Below are positions 23,725 through 35,579 of a stretch of DNA of 64,000 nt, one piece after another (within the stretch, counting starts at the first letter, position 1; every line of letters begins with the position of its first letter). Below the pieces are notes generated by a model, which was not told where the DNA came from, made no database searches, and was given only the letters and a program-made list of their open reading frames with translations. Location of the stretch: the NCBI GenBank assembly GCA_032821775.1, contig JAVLRN010000004.1, forward strand, positions 4,154,001-4,218,000, read 5' to 3'. The translations under genes and the position numbers were made by a program. The stretch comes from Sanguinoderma infundibulare. Lineage: Eukaryota; Basidiomycota; Agaricomycetes; Polyporales; Polyporaceae.

Positions 23725-24063
23725 GGCGTGCTCGCGCGGTGTGCCTCAATTCCGGGCTAGCGAAGGGTACCGCACGCTCGACGACGAGGTCAACCGCGCG
23801 CCGCTGAAGCTCACGAAGACGTATCGGCGCAAGGCGCCCCGGTCGCAGGACTGCAACGTGCGCGCCAACCAGCACCACATGGAGCTGCACGAGTAGCTCC
23901 AGCAGCTCAAGGACAAGGTCATGTCGCACCTCGAGGTGCTCATGCAGAAGGGGGAGATTCAGGGCCCGCCGACGTCACGGCCGACAACATCAAGCTCATG
24001 TTCCTCCCCAAGTTCATCGAGCGACAGGGTGCCGGTTGGTCGCCTGCGTCGCGTCCTCGGGCT
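23725..24063 (+). pseudogene. Unrecognised coiled, charged protein fragment with in-frame stop
   Basis: Reads RASEGYRTLDDEVNRAPLKL, then KTYRRKAPRSQDCNVRANQH and HHMELHE, a TAG stop at about 23895, then QQLKDKVMSHLEVLMQKGEI. A further piece in a shifted frame reads IKLMFLPKFIERQ. Charge pattern and helical periodicity look like real protein, but the stop and shift indicate a relic. Family not recognised. 23101-23724 holds nothing I can assign. Confidence 0.4.
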
Positions 24064-24224
24064 GTAATCCGAGTTCGCGCGGCCATGATGAAACATTGCG
24101 CCTGCAGTGGCCATACATGAAAGCATTACACAGTGATACATTATCATGCAAAGAGAACGATCCGAACACGAGGGTCGACCAATAACATATAGTTGCGCCA
24201 TCCAAGTCCGAACTACGTTGCGTG

Positions 24225-26836
24225 CTACTTCTTCCTCGCCCTGAGGTTGTACGGGCTGCCTCCTGGTTGCACGCTCCCGGTCCGGACCCGCGCGTTAGCA
24301 GCAGCACTCCGGCCCCTCTTGAGATTTGAAGGACCAGCCACAGGCGGATCAGGCTGGACCTTGGCTCGCTTTTGGGCTCGAGTGTGTCGCACAGCGTCTG
24401 TCGGAGGTTGACCCTCGGCTTCGGCCTCAGGCTGTTGTTGGGCCACCGCCTCCTCCTGTTTGCGCTTCTTCGAGCAAGTGGTGCGGCGGGGGGCGCCCCC
24501 TGTCCTGGTATCAGGCGCGACAAAGGGGAGAGCTGGGTCATTCTCAGGCCACTCCTGGTCGGGTGCAAGTGCCTTGTCGAAGATCTCGAGCACTTCGTCG
24601 TGGGTCATGGGCTTGGAAGGGATGCGTCGTGTACCGATGTTCAACTCGACGAGGGCGGTGAAGTCTGCGAGCAACTGGGAGAGCGGGACATTGTCCTTGA
24701 CCCCAATTGCGAAGTTGCCCCATAGGTATCCCCGCTTGTTCGCTGCCGCTTGGCAATCGTCGTCGGCGGACCCAAAGATCGTGTGGCATGCTTTAGAGGC
24801 GTTCGGGTGAGTGTGATGCGTGTGGCGCAGGATGATCCAAATCAGGACCCAGAGGAAGGACTCCAGGTCGTGATGCGCCTTGTGTATGGCAGTCCCTGGA
24901 TGCTCCAGCAGTTCAACTGCCATGAAGTAATACGTGCCCTAAGCAGGAAGATTAGTGACTCCATCAGTTGCACGCGCACAACAAAGACTCACGGTCCGTT
25001 CCTTGAACTCATCGAAAGGCAGCTCAATGGCAATACGCTCGCCTCCACTGACCGGGAGATCCGCCATGGAGCTGTAGTCGAAGTCGTGAAGAAACCCGAT
25101 GAAAGCGTTGGACAGCTTCTCATCAAGGATCAGGATGTTCCCGACGCTGACGTCACGGTGCAGGATCCTAGCTTTCTCCCAAAGCACCTGGTGTCCTACA
25201 TTGCACCCCGCGAATCAGTGACAGACATGATACCTGCAGACAACGAACTCACCGGCAATAGCGTTACGGAACGCCTGACAGAGCTCCTTAGTGCTCTTGA
25301 AATCGGTTACGCGCTTGCCCACGGTGCTCGTCACAAAACGCATGTGACTCCGCTCGTACTGGAACTTGTCGGAGCCTTGAATAATCCTCCACGTGTGGGT
25401 CTGCTGCAGAGGAAGCGGATGCGTGGTGAATGGCCCAGGAACAAACCCATGCGAACCCGACGAGTCTGACGAGCCCCCTCCAAGTTGGTTGCGACAGCTG
25501 TCGATGGCCGCGACGAGCTTCTGCTTACTCGTCTCATGCCACAGACGTACAGCAGCCTCACCGAGATCACAGCCAACAACACGGGTAGGAAGACCGATGC
25601 GCTCGTTCTCGGGGATAGTCGCCTCGATCCTGTTGAAAAAGTCCCCCTCAGACTTGCGGACAAGCTGTCGCCAAGCGTCCTTCAAGACGACCACCGTGAT
25701 TTTGCCATCAGCTTTCGGGAGTTTGCCTGGTCGTCTCTTCGTCACTCCACGAGGGTCCTCGATCGCTCGCCAGACGATAGTCGCACGAGACATCAAGCGA
25801 GGGTTGACGTCAATGAGGGAATATGTGAAGTACGCCTTGGAGACAACGGCGCCGCCACTACCAGTACCACAGACCTCTACACGTCGACATACCGCCGGCT
25901 GAGGGGGAGCATCAAGGCGGGCGAGCTCCAGGGATTCGACGACCCAGTCGTGTTCCACAGGAGTCAACTTGCGGACAGTCGGATCGCAACCAACGATGGG
26001 CCCTTGCCCGTCGCGAGGGTGGACGAGCCTCCAGAAGAACTGTTGAAGGTACTCGGGATGGTCCTGTAGAGAGAAGGAAGGAGAAGCGATAGCGCAGGCG
26101 TGATCAAAGCGGAAGATGCGAGCAATATTGGCGTAGATCCCAACAGCGAAGACAGCAGAATGGCCGTGGACAGCCATGAGGCCCCGAGCACCGACAGCGA
26201 GTTGGACGAGCGTTTCGCTGTGTCCCAAAGACCGCGACTTGAGGGGGTCCTCGTTTTCATCGGCCTTGATCTCGATGTAGAAGGAGGTAGTGTTCCAGTC
26301 GAACTCCTCCGGGGTCTCGCCAGGGAAGGAGACGGCATAGTCAGGGGCAATGTGGTAGTGGTTGTCGACGTAGTCGAGGAATGGGAAGGAGAGATCCTTT
26401 TTATGCTGGGGGAAAAAGTGAAGCCTCTTCGGCTTACGGAAGCCAGATACGATGGCATTCAGTCCCTCCTCCTGGTAAAAGACGGCAGAGTCAGTAGTAT
26501 ACTACGCACAAGAGGCAGTCGACGCACCAAACCCGGGTAGCTCCCGACCTCCTTCCCCTTCACCGGTTTGTATTCGGAGAACGTGTTTGAGGGTGCCTCC
26601 TCGCGCAACTTGGGGGCACAGCTTGGAACCATGACGTCAAGGAAAGTCGGCATGTCCCCATCGAAAACATGGACATGGCCTTCGAGCTCCAGCTTCCAAC
26701 CCTCGAGCTGCCCGTCCTTGTTGGCACCTTGCGCGATGGTCGGTTGTGGCTCAGCCTTGCGACGGGTGGGGGAAGATATGGAAGCCGTACCTGAGTAGCA
26801 GGACAAGAGACCGGGTGAGCCGAGAGAGATGGTCAT
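24225..26836 (-). CDS. FunK1-type protein kinase
   Basis: Multi-exon gene from ATG 26836 to stop 24225. The intron after exon 1 lies at about 26474-26526 (GTGCGT...ACCAG); other introns fall at about 25190-25260 and 24935-24995. The N-terminal third has FPFLDYVDNHYHIAPDYAVS and FYIEIKADENEDPLKSR, typical of the FunK1 pre-kinase region. The kinase core shows HRDVSVGNILIL (catalytic loop HRD with Asn) and DFDYSS where most kinases have DFG, as is usual in FunK1 proteins. TYYFMAVELL (activation segment/APE region) and HDLESFLWVLIWI follow. The C-terminal tail is basic and low in complexity (KKRKQEEAVAQQQPEAEAEG), ending in YNLRARKK and likely nuclear. FunK1 kinases are greatly expanded in basidiomycetes; substrates are unknown. 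Confidence 0.88.
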
Positions 26837-27329
26837 TTTATAGTGTTGAGCTGGTCCTGAGATCGAAGATCGTGGTTGAGAGTCAACGGCGGTCGGGGCA
26901 ACAGGTGCTAATGAAATCGGAAAGTCAACACGCGGCTAGGTCATGGCGCCGCGATTTTGCTTACCCGATTGCGGAGTCGTCACAGCTTCTTTGAACTACC
27001 AGCCACGCTGGGGGCCTGAGCACAATCAGCTTTTCAAAACGCTTTTGTCTGCTTCTGGCAGGACGTAGCGCGGTGACGCTGATGTGGCCGATGATCTGTA
27101 CAAGTTCAGCCGGTCACCGGTCAAGGCTCTTTCATGAGTCGCTACTGCGGAAGCATACCTTTGAATGTGTACTCTGAGGGATGAAATACGACCGGGATTC
27201 GACGCCCACTGCGTGTCGACTGTACGCGTGTTGGTGGTCAAGTTCAAGTTGGAAGATTTAGCGCCCTACGGGCCCGCTCAGTCTTGCCGGAGCGGAGCTT
27301 AAATTTCTCAACCACCACGCCGCACAGGC
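26837..27329. other. Intergenic, kinase promoter side
   Basis: No gene seen. Ends where the left arm of the large inverted repeat begins. Confidence 0.5.
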
Positions 27330-27449
27330 CAGGCCGGGCCCACATGGACAATCAACGTGAACCTGCAAACCCGGAAGCTTGTCGAGACAAACTGGCCGAA
27401 GACTCCGCGGAATACAGTGACGGAGGCGGTGGGCATGTGGCTCGCCACT

Positions 27450-27821
27450 CATCGAGTGCGGCGAGAAGCCGCCTGCGGTGGAGCTCCTCACCACGATGGT
27501 GGTCCTTACCATTTTTGGATTGAAGTACGACCATAAAAACATACTGACGAGTAGACAGAAGTCCGACCAATCACAAGGAGGAGAACCGCCGAGGATGGTG
27601 ATGCATTGTACCAATGGGTGCGACATCGCTAGGATGGCGCAGCGACTCGGGAGATTGATGCATACTCCCGACAACGACGGAATGACTCTGCTGCTGTTCC
27701 TGGACGTACAGTTGCCCATGGTGAGGGAGCCGGAAGTAGTTGAAGGTTGTCAGGCGAGGGAGATGGTCGAGAGCTGTATTCGACGCTGTGGTCTATCGAT
27801 AGGTGTTTCTGGGTGTTCGTA
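27450..27821 (+). CDS. Unrecognised ORF, mirrored in the right arm
   Basis: An open frame reads ECGEKPPAVELLTTMVVLTI, then FGLKYDHKNIL and MVMHCTNGCDIARMAQRLGR and LMHTPDNDGMTLLLFLDVQL. The mirror frame at 57911-58290 differs by scattered substitutions and keeps the frame. Whether it is translated is uncertain; the opposite strand is also partly open. No family recognised. Confidence 0.25.
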
Positions 27822-28229
27822 ACACCAAACCGTGATAATGCCAGCTCTTGCGCGACTGTCTCCCATATCATCCATGCAGATATTGGCGAACCGTAATCTA
27901 TCGACAAACTGATGGTCCGTCCGCTCCCTCCAATGCTGTATTTTAGACTGGGCTGCAGGTAGTATCTCCTATGGTATTTCTACTGAGAATTGGCGTGGTG
28001 GTGACTGTTTGCTACGAGGAGATGAGAGAGAGAGAGAAAGCGACAGCGAGTCGCGCTCGTCCGACTATGGGCACGACGCAAGGACAGGAACATATTTGTG
28101 CACGCATCTTGGACCATCGGCCTGGGGAACCTCGGCAGGTAACTCATACTAGACCCGACAGTGGAGTACTGGTCGGTCTGTTGCCGGACACTCGATGATA
28201 CCGAGGTGTCCGATTTTAGCAGTTGTTGT

Positions 28230-28990
28230 CCTGGACCAGCGCCTAATGGACAATCATCTCTCCGACCATTGTCCTAGGTCTGTGTATCTGCTCACGAGTC
28301 TGCAATTGGTCTGAATGCGACTTCCGTAAGAGACACTGCAGTAGGTGATTTTTGAGAAAGCTTTCCCCGCTACTTACCTCGCGAGGTGGTGGCCCTCGGC
28401 CGCTGCGTATGGCCACCCCCTTCGAACATCCGCATGCTGGGATAAAGCAAGCCGACGGAGGAAGGACCATCTCTGATCGATCCGATCCCTCACGTAGTGA
28501 TCGATGCAGTGCCATTGGCCCGCGATGTTCCCTACCTTCTTCCCGAGGCTCGCCGTGCCTGGGTCCCTTCTGCACCTCCGCGCCCAGTCAGCACGACCTC
28601 CGATACTGGACGAGAAGCACAATCTGAAACATTTACATCCAGAGGATTTCTGGGAAAGAAATAGACCTCGTGAGAGTGCGTGTTCCTCCAGTTCGGCGGT
28701 GCCACTCGGCGAGAGCTCGCGTGCTCAAAACATGTTTATTAGGAGATCATCCTAGGATTCTTGCAGCACAATCAATCTCTGCCTGAGCCAGAATAGTCCA
28801 GTAGACTTACCTCTAGCGAAGCAGACATATCGCCGCAGCTATATCAGCTTCTCTTCTCGAATGGGCGCCCTCATAGCCCTGTCAACCCGCTCCGTCCTAG
28901 TCATTGATCCACGTGTTTCGCCTGAGAATGTGGTCCATCGTCCTCTTCTTCAGCGCCAGAGTATATCGCATTTTATAACTCAGCTCCAAG
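28230..28990. other. Intergenic repeat upstream of family copy 3
   Basis: Reverse complement of 56690-57505 and similar to 14250-15035. Contains the single copy of the approximately 70-bp inverted-repeat arm at 28240-28310 and a TTTTATAA element near 28972, about 160 bases before the ATG at 29134. Confidence 0.5.
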
Positions 28991-29133
28991 CCCAAGATCT
29001 ATAATCCGAACCCGGCGCCAACTCACTCAACTCCAACCACCACTCACCAGCCTACCATCCGTCCTTCAACCTTCACCTTCAACGCTCCCTACCGCTGAAC
29101 TTCGCCCATTTCCACAACATCATCTTCCCCACT

Positions 29134-31165
29134 ATGGCCTCATTGCCCACTCAGCAGCAGGATCGCGGCCAGTTTGAAGACGCGAAACCGTGGGGCGAAC
29201 TCATTCAAGTAATGTCGGCATCTGCATGGATGCGAGGCATACCAGACGGCGATGTAAGCCTATCTACACCAATTCACGAACGAGATTCCACTAACTCACT
29301 TTGGATGAAGATCGCCAAGTACGTGCCAATCAATGGCAGGCGAATGAACGAGCCGGTGAGACGACGGACGGCGAAACACGACCGGCAAAGGGAGGCACGA
29401 AAAGCGAAGGCGTTGGCTGCTAAGCAAGCCAAGGCGGAGGCCACTCGGTCTGAACAGGCCCCTGCGACGAAGGTAAGTTGGAATCTGAGATGGGACTTGT
29501 ACGATGGTGAGTTACTTACTACTGGTTCGACGTAGGGGAAGAAGCGCAAGGTCTCCGAGACAGAAGTAAGTTGGCATCTGACACTGACTTGCACCATGGT
29601 GGGTTACTTACTGCTACTTCGCCATAGAGCAACAAGCGGACGACCATCCCATCCCAGATCCCTGATACTACGACAAGGCCCGCTCCCCTCCCTCACCCTC
29701 TCCTCGTCGGGAACTCTCGAGACGCGCGGGAGCCCCAGCCCGCTCCAGGACGTTCCTCTCCACCTCGCCTGCCTCCCCGCAGTGGGGCTGCAACGAAAGT
29801 AAGTCGGATTTGCATCATTGCCATGGTACGGTACTCACTGCTGCTTAGACACAGCGCACAACACGCACCAACGCCACGTCCGCCATCGCCGACGCTCCCG
29901 AAGCCCGCAACGCCATGGCGAACGAGGCGATCCCCGCTCCGCTCCCCTACCCTCTCACCGTCGCGAACTCTCCCGGCTCGCGCGACAATCATCGCGACGC
30001 AACGCGTTCCTCCGCCCATGGATGGCCCAGCCGCCGCGCGACAACAAGGCCAACCCAAGGTCATCTTCTGCGCCAGCAGACACCCTACTGGCGCTCCAAC
30101 CCGAACCCCGAGAGTGGCGCGTCGACAAGTCGCGCGCCGAGCTTCCCCTCGTGTGCCCACAGACCCGCGACTGCAAAGTCACCCCTCCCCATGCTTCCTC
30201 CTCTTAGCTATCATTACCCCGGTGCAGCTGGTACCCCGTTCGGTCCCCTATTGGAACCAGGATTCTCCGCGCATGCACCGTATCCCACCATGGTCGCGCA
30301 CCTCCAAGCGACCACTGTAACTCCGCAAGTCGCCCAGTGGACTGGACGGGCGGACATGCCGCAGGCTTCCACGCAGTTCGGTATTGAGCGAGGCTTCGAC
30401 TTCGCCACTGGCTACGCATACGGGGGGTCCGTCAGCACTCCTTCACCCGCCTCCGTTCAGTTCCTGTCTTGCCCCGCCTTTCAGTACCATCCAAGGCACG
30501 ACGGCTACCCATCCACAGTTGTACGACCCCCACATCAGGTTGGTGTGTCTCCAACCTACGCCTCCAGCACCCCATCGAGCTCGCGTGCGCACGTTCTGAT
30601 CGAAAAGCATGTCGCTTCCCCACCCGTGTCCACTGAACAGCAAAGGCATGTCCCGTCATCCCCTTCCAGCACGACATGGGGCTCGCTCGCGGACGCCCTC
30701 GTCGACAAATCTGCCGCGTCGCCGTTCACGATCCTCCAGCCTGCCTTCACGACATACTCGCGGAGGCCCAACCCTGTCGGGCAACTGGTACAGCAGAACG
30801 AGGAGGCTTTGTCAGCCTACTCCTCCGCCGTGCCATCGCACCAAGTCACGGACGCGAGCGTCGACCACTACGCCGCGTATCCGTCTACAATGTCCGCGGG
30901 GAGCGGCGGGACCGGAATCGAGCCCGTCGTCGTCGGGAACTTCGACGCGTACGAATACTCAACGATCCTACCCGTCGATCCAGGCGACGCAGATGTATTT
31001 GCAGGCATCTTCACCGACAGCGACCTTTGGTGGCTCTCCCCCGGGAAACAGAAGCCTGCGGAGCCTGCGCTCGGCATGGGCTTTACTGCGGGGCAAGGGG
31101 ACGGCACGCACGTCGCCCCGTCGTCGTCCCCCTTCCCGATGCTTCGAGCTGCTTGCCTCTTCTGA
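29134..31165 (+). CDS. Four-member family protein, copy 3 (putative nuclear protein)
   Basis: Five exons: 29134-29253, 29311-29472, 29536-29565, 29628-29798 and 29849-31165. They total 1800 nt (599 residues) and every junction is GT-AG in phase. Order: N-terminus MASLPTQQQDRGQFEDAKPW; basic block RRMNEPVRRRTAKHDRQREA and KALAAKQAKAEATR (about residues 49-90); microexon GKKRKVSETE; Pro/Thr-rich exon 4; long Ser/Pro/Tyr-rich last exon; acidic/aromatic patch LPVDPGDADVFAGIFTDSDL with WWL following. KKRKV is an SV40-like nuclear localisation motif. Best guess is a nuclear regulator with an activation tail; no DNA-binding fold is recognisable. The C-terminus ends MLRAACLF, shared with copy 4. Introns 2-4 are near-copies of each other. 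Confidence 0.75.
29473..29848 (+). other. Three near-identical consecutive introns (introner-like)
   Basis: Introns 29473-29535, 29566-29627 and 29799-29848 all start GTAAGT(T/C)GG and continue with a close copy of ATCTGACAT, CTTGCAC, ATGGTG and TTACTTACTGCT before TAG. The third is shortened in this copy. In copies 1 and 4 the third intron still has the longer shared body (ATCTGACATCGGACTT). Intron 1 (29254-29310) is unrelated. Confidence 0.8.
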
Positions 31166-31470
31166 GGCGAGCCGCTGGATAATAAATCTCGCTCATATTC
31201 GCCGGAAGAAGGTGGTCACTTGCGACAACCTCTTCAGGCCACGGCTTCAGCGCTCGACGGAGGCCGAGACGCTTGCATAGAACAGGATTCAAATGACATA
31301 CGTTGACCAGCGCCAGTGAGCTTTCGTACATGTAGATGTTTGTGAATACTCACCTCTCACCTCTCACACCTGTATCCTTGTTACGCATAACATATATCTC
31401 ATTCCACCTGGCCCGAGCCGTCGTCTCCGTGGTGCTTGCTGCCTGAGAACCCTCCACGACTCGCCAAGAC

Positions 31471-31537
31471 GATCGATTTGCTATGAGTAGAAGTTATATA
31501 TGGATATATAAATCCCGCTCATAGCATGTCTATCGAT
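31471..31537. repeat. Conserved inverted repeat (hairpin), copy 3
   Basis: GATCGATTTGCTATGAG at 31471-31487 faces CTCATAGCATGTCTATCGAT at 31518-31537. The interior TTATATATGGATATATAA is itself near-palindromic, so the whole 67 bases form one long imperfect palindrome. Confidence 0.75.
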
Positions 31538-31767
31538 TGCGAGGAGAGGGATACGAGCCTTGCCTGGTGTACTACTGCCAGAGTGGTCCGATTGACGATT
31601 TTCGCCGAGAGAACCGACTTGAAAGCAGGGATATCCAAGCGAGCAGATGTAGAGAGGTCCGCCTAGCCATAAGAAAGCGTTTTTAGAAGCCCACATAGAA
31701 TATCTGCAGTGGTCCATACTCCTCAAGGTCGAGGGAGGTAGTCGGCTGCGAGGGAAAGCAACAAAAG

Positions 31768-31835
31768 ACCCCCATCGATCGATGTGTGGCCACGCCACAC
31801 GGGCGTCACGCTTACCCGTTACGGCAGGATCCCTG
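31768..31835 (+). repeat. Dispersed 3'-tail repeat, copy 3
   Basis: CATCGATCGATGTGTGGCCA followed by CTTACCCGTTACGG; about 230 bases beyond the hairpin. Confidence 0.65.
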
Positions 31836-32049
31836 CGTTCCCGACTTGGCAGGTGGCCTATCCTGCCGGAGCGCGAATTCGAACTTGGAGCACCCGTAAA
31901 ACACCATCCAGCATCCGACATACTTACTCGCTCAGGAGAGCCTCCGCAACCAGAAACTCGCGACACACGCGTGTAACACTGAGCCAAGTTGCGCCCGAGG
32001 CCCACCCCGCGAGGACGATCACGCCCGCGCGCGTCACGCGCTCAGCCTT

Positions 32050-32250
32050 GGCCAGCTCGACGAGGCACTATAATCGTGCACCTCCCGCGCATGCCCGTTT
32101 GTCTCCACCTCGGTGCCCTCCACGGCCTCGGGCGAGCCGGGCGTGGCCTTCGCGAGCGTCGAGAGGTTGGCGCGTTCGTCGGGCGAGGAGTCTGCGTAGT
32201 CGCGTCTATTCCGGAGGACATTACTGTGGACATTTGTGCTTTGGCGCGCT
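32050..32250 (-). other. Short coding-like fragment, mirrored in right arm
   Basis: Minus strand reads DYADSSPDERANLSTLAKAT, then EGTEVETNGHAREVHDYSAS and SSWPRLSA before a stop. The mirror at 53480-53690 keeps the frame with a few substitutions. It may be an exon of an undetected gene or a gene relic. Confidence 0.3.
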
Positions 32251-32591
32251 GAGGGGGATGAAGTTCGCTGTGTATTTGTTGGCCAGTGCCTTCTCTAGGT
32301 CTCAGCGCTCATGATGGTGCGATAGACGGTCCTTTTTCCGGCGTGGAAAACGACCGTTGATTATGACCAGCGTGGTGTACGCAGTCGGTGCTACTCTCAG
32401 GAACCAATGCTGTCCGTGACGCCCCAGAGTCCTTCGCGGACCCTGACGCCGGTTGAGGTTAATACAGAGTTGAAATACGGTAATCGAATTCTGTGGTGTG
32501 GCTCTATTACATACTGCAGTGGGACAGATACAAGTTCAGGGAAGTGATGGCAAATAGTGTCTGATACTACAAGGTCGACGACTTGGACGCG

Positions 32592-33614
32592 CTAGAGGCT
32601 GAGGATACGGAGACGGACAACTCCCCTATAAGATCCAGAAGCGAGCGTGAGACCGTCCTCGGGCGACTCGAACAGCGCAACGTGTGTCGCAGCCCCGTCG
32701 TTGACGTCCCTGAACGTCTCCACGCTCTCCCCGTCCGTCGTGCGCCACACCCGCACAGACTTGTCGGACGACGCGCTCGCGACGTACGTGCCGTCGAACG
32801 AAAACGACACCGCGTGCACGCGGTCCGTGTGTCCGCGGAGCTGCCTCACCTCTCGGTGCGCATCGCTGAGCAGGTCGCCACGGAAGAGCTTCAGGTTCGC
32901 GGTGTGGTCGGTCGAGCCGGAGACGAGCTGCGCACCGTCGGGCGAGTATGCGAGGACGCGCACGGGCGCGTCGTGCGCAGGGAGCGTCGCGAGCTCCTTG
33001 CCAGTTTCGATGTGCCAGATCCGTACGGTGCCGTCGTCCGATGCGGTCGCGATGCGTGCGTCCGCTGGGTCCAATGAGGCGCAGCGCACCGCCGCACCGT
33101 GGTTCTTCAGCTCCTTGTGCAGCGCACCCGACTCGGCGTTCCAGAGCTTGCAGATACTGTCGGTGCCGCCGCTCGCGAGGCGCTGCCCGTTGTGCAGGAA
33201 GAGGACAAAGGTGGTGAACGCGCCCGGGTGGCCAGCGATGTCGTGCAGGCAATCGTACGTCTGGCCGTCCCAGATCCGCACGGTGCCATCGTCCGAGCCC
33301 GATGCGAGCTTGCTGCCGTCCTTGGACCAGTCGAGAGTGCGGACGGGCTGAGAGCGGCCGGTGAGGGTGGCGAGGAGCTCACCGCTGCCCGTGTCCCAGA
33401 TCATGATGTGGCCTGCGTCGCCGGAGGAGGCGAGGCGGGCACCGTCGGGGGAGACGGCGAGGGTGAGGACGGTGTCGTTCTTTGGAGACTCCCATATCCT
33501 GAGGACGCCGAGCGAGTCCCAGAGGACGATCTGCGAGTCTGTGGAGCCGCTGGCGACCCACTCGCCGTTGGGTGAGACGACGAGCGAGGTGATGGGGGCG
33601 GTGTGGACGTTCAT
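32592..33614 (-). CDS. WD40-repeat protein, 340 residues (left-arm copy)
   Basis: Single-exon gene starting MNVHTAPITSLVVSPNGEWV. About seven WD40 units fill the whole protein (ASGSTDSQIVLWD, ASSGDAGHIMIWD, ASGSDDGTVRIWD, ASGGTDSICKLWN, ATASDDGTVRIWH, VSGSTDHTANLKL, ASASSDKSVRVWR, and a final ASGSYRGVVRLRI), consistent with one closed beta-propeller and no other domain. The repeats resemble those of the N-domain/WD40 genes (shared GQTYDCLH, ETGKELATL), so it may be a propeller-only derivative. It differs from the right-arm copy at nine residues. Propellers of this kind are protein-binding scaffolds; partner unknown. Confidence 0.88.
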   Translation of the reverse strand: MNVHTAPITSLVVSPNGEWVASGSTDSQIVLWDSLGVLRIWESPKNDTVLTLAVSPDGARLASSGDAGHIMIWDTGSGELLATLTGRSQPVRTLDWSKDGSKLASGSDDGTVRIWDGQTYDCLHDIAGHPGAFTTFVLFLHNGQRLASGGTDSICKLWNAESGALHKELKNHGAAVRCASLDPADARIATASDDGTVRIWHIETGKELATLPAHDAPVRVLAYSPDGAQLVSGSTDHTANLKLFRGDLLSDAHREVRQLRGHTDRVHAVSFSFDGTYVASASSDKSVRVWRTTDGESVETFRDVNDGAATHVALFESPEDGLTLASGSYRGVVRLRILSL

Positions 33615-33717
33615 GATTGAAGCGAGGAAGGGTGAGAAACTGGCGACTCTGAGAGAGATGAGCGATGTGCGGAGTAGACCGGATGGGGTGTAGAGGACCT
33701 GCGACGGAACGATGATC

Positions 33718-33725
33718 TTTATATA
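33718..33725 (-). promoter_or_regulatory. TATA box of left-arm WD40 gene
   Basis: TATATAAA on the minus strand about 105 bases upstream of the ATG at 33614; identical in the mirror copy. Confidence 0.5.
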
Positions 33726-34631
33726 TGACGGAGGGGTCAGGTTGGTTGGAATACCAATCAGGCGGAGCGTAGACTAATACCCTTTTGCTTGAACAAAAAA
33801 GCGCGCCGCGACATGGTGGCGCCGTCAAAGAGTCGGAATTGCACAGGTTTGTCTGTGTCAACCGGCTCTTGCGTCTGCATCATCCGCGCAGACGGGGGGA
33901 CACAATAGACCACCTGTAGGCTGTTGTGAAGCTGGAGACGTATCCGCTTGCCGCATCGCGTCTGTCGCTGCCACCTAGTGTGCAATCCTCGGCTGTCCCA
34001 AGTTCCGACGCGAGCACGTCACACCGAGCCCACGGCCAGCTTTGTTGTTGTCGTTGAGGTATCGACGTAGATGCGAGTTAATGAACCTATGGCGCTACGC
34101 GAATGCGCGACGGAGGACATCAATCAAAGTCAAGCGCCCGAACATAAACACCACGAGTGTAATATTGTCGGTTTGGGAGTCGTACATTCGTTTTTGGTTG
34201 GCCTGAAATTTAAATTTTTCGTTAAAATAGATCCATGAAGTTCATGCAGATGGAGGTCTAGAGAATGTGCAGAACTTGAACTTGAACCACACACGCTGTC
34301 CTCCTTTTCGTCCCCCGGGTGATCCATCCCTGGACCGTCGGCTCCACGAGAACTGGCTCCAAGACGTCCACGGCGTTCAAATCAATCCAGAGGAAACGAG
34401 GGTACTAGTCGCGATGATGTGGGAGATGAGTGCCTACGATGCTTGAGCGGTTCGAAATGCGGTCGTCCGAGTCCCTTCCAGCGCTGAGTCAGCGATTGTC
34501 AGACGCCCATGATCGGATACGTCCGAACTTCGTCCATCGATTGCTTTGAAACCAACGCTTGATACCTGTGGTCGCCCTCGCACTCGATGCCTCATTCTCA
34601 TTCCCCCACTTCTCCAGAAAATCTCTTGTAG

Positions 34632-35547
34632 TTGTCGGCACCCGCCCTTCTCAATTTCGAATATTTCTTTGCTCGGTCCACTGACGTCCGTCTCGATATT
34701 GCGCTGCTCTCACACCTCCTTAAGCTTACCAAGGCCAAAAGAGACTCGGTTTCGACACAGGGAAGCGAATTGAAGGTAAAGGCGAAGCATCTGAGGACTC
34801 TAGATCCATGGATGTACCTCGCCTTCAATACCGGGGAGCCTTGTGACAACGGTGATTGTGGTACTAATACTATCGCTATCACCAGATAGAGCGCACCGGG
34901 GTCACTGCTACCTTAGTGGCTCAAAACACGGGCCCCGAGCTGGTCTCGTACACCCGCGCTCAAAATCGAGTTGTTGGAGCTTGAGCGCCGCACCGACTTC
35001 AAAGAGTGTCTGCAGGAGCCCTTATGGGAAACAACGTATGTTGTTATGTTATGAGGTACATTCACGTATCGCCACGACTCATCAGATCTTCAAACGTCCC
35101 TGTGTAGATAAGCACATTCGCGACGTCTTCGGCATCCTCAGCGCGTTTGTCCGTTCTCCGTCCATCGAAGAGGGTTCGCGACTCACGCTATTCTTCCTGT
35201 TCCTCGCCGCTCGTTGCTCTCTCAAGCTTTACGCCCGCATCGACAACAGTCGACGCCTGTGGTCAGAGCATCCTACCTACATAAGGACGATGATAATAAA
35301 CGCCGTGTCCGAGCCAGGACCCTCATGCTCCCTGCCGCCTTCGATCGGCTCACGGAGCAAATTCACAGTGATTGCGTTTTACTGTATTGAAGTATTAAAT
35401 CATGACATGCACCCATTGCAGCAGGATCCACAAGTTGTGCACTGTGACGAAGGACGATCTCCGTCGTGCACCTCGACTCGATACATAACGCGAGAGCCAT
35501 TGGAGATGAATTTCCTCAGCGAGAAAATGGACTCCCCGACGTCGTAG
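34632..35547 (+). CDS. Unrecognised gene, left-arm copy
   Basis: Two overlapping open stretches read like one spliced gene. The first has NFEYFFARSTDVRLDIALLS and LTKAKRDSVSTQGSELKVKA; the second has HIRDVFGILSAFVRSP and LTLFFLFLAARCSLKLYARI, ending MNFLSEKMDSPTS. Compared with the right-arm copy, the indels are 6, 3 and 24 nt, all multiples of three, which favours coding. The exact exon joins near 34890-35090 could not be settled; a small frame reading IELLELERRTDFKECLQEPL lies there. No family recognised. Its stop is 33 bases from the stop of the convergent F-box/WD40 gene. Confidence 0.4.
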
Positions 35548-35579
35548 CAGGCCCTCTGCCATAACGCATAGAATGTATC

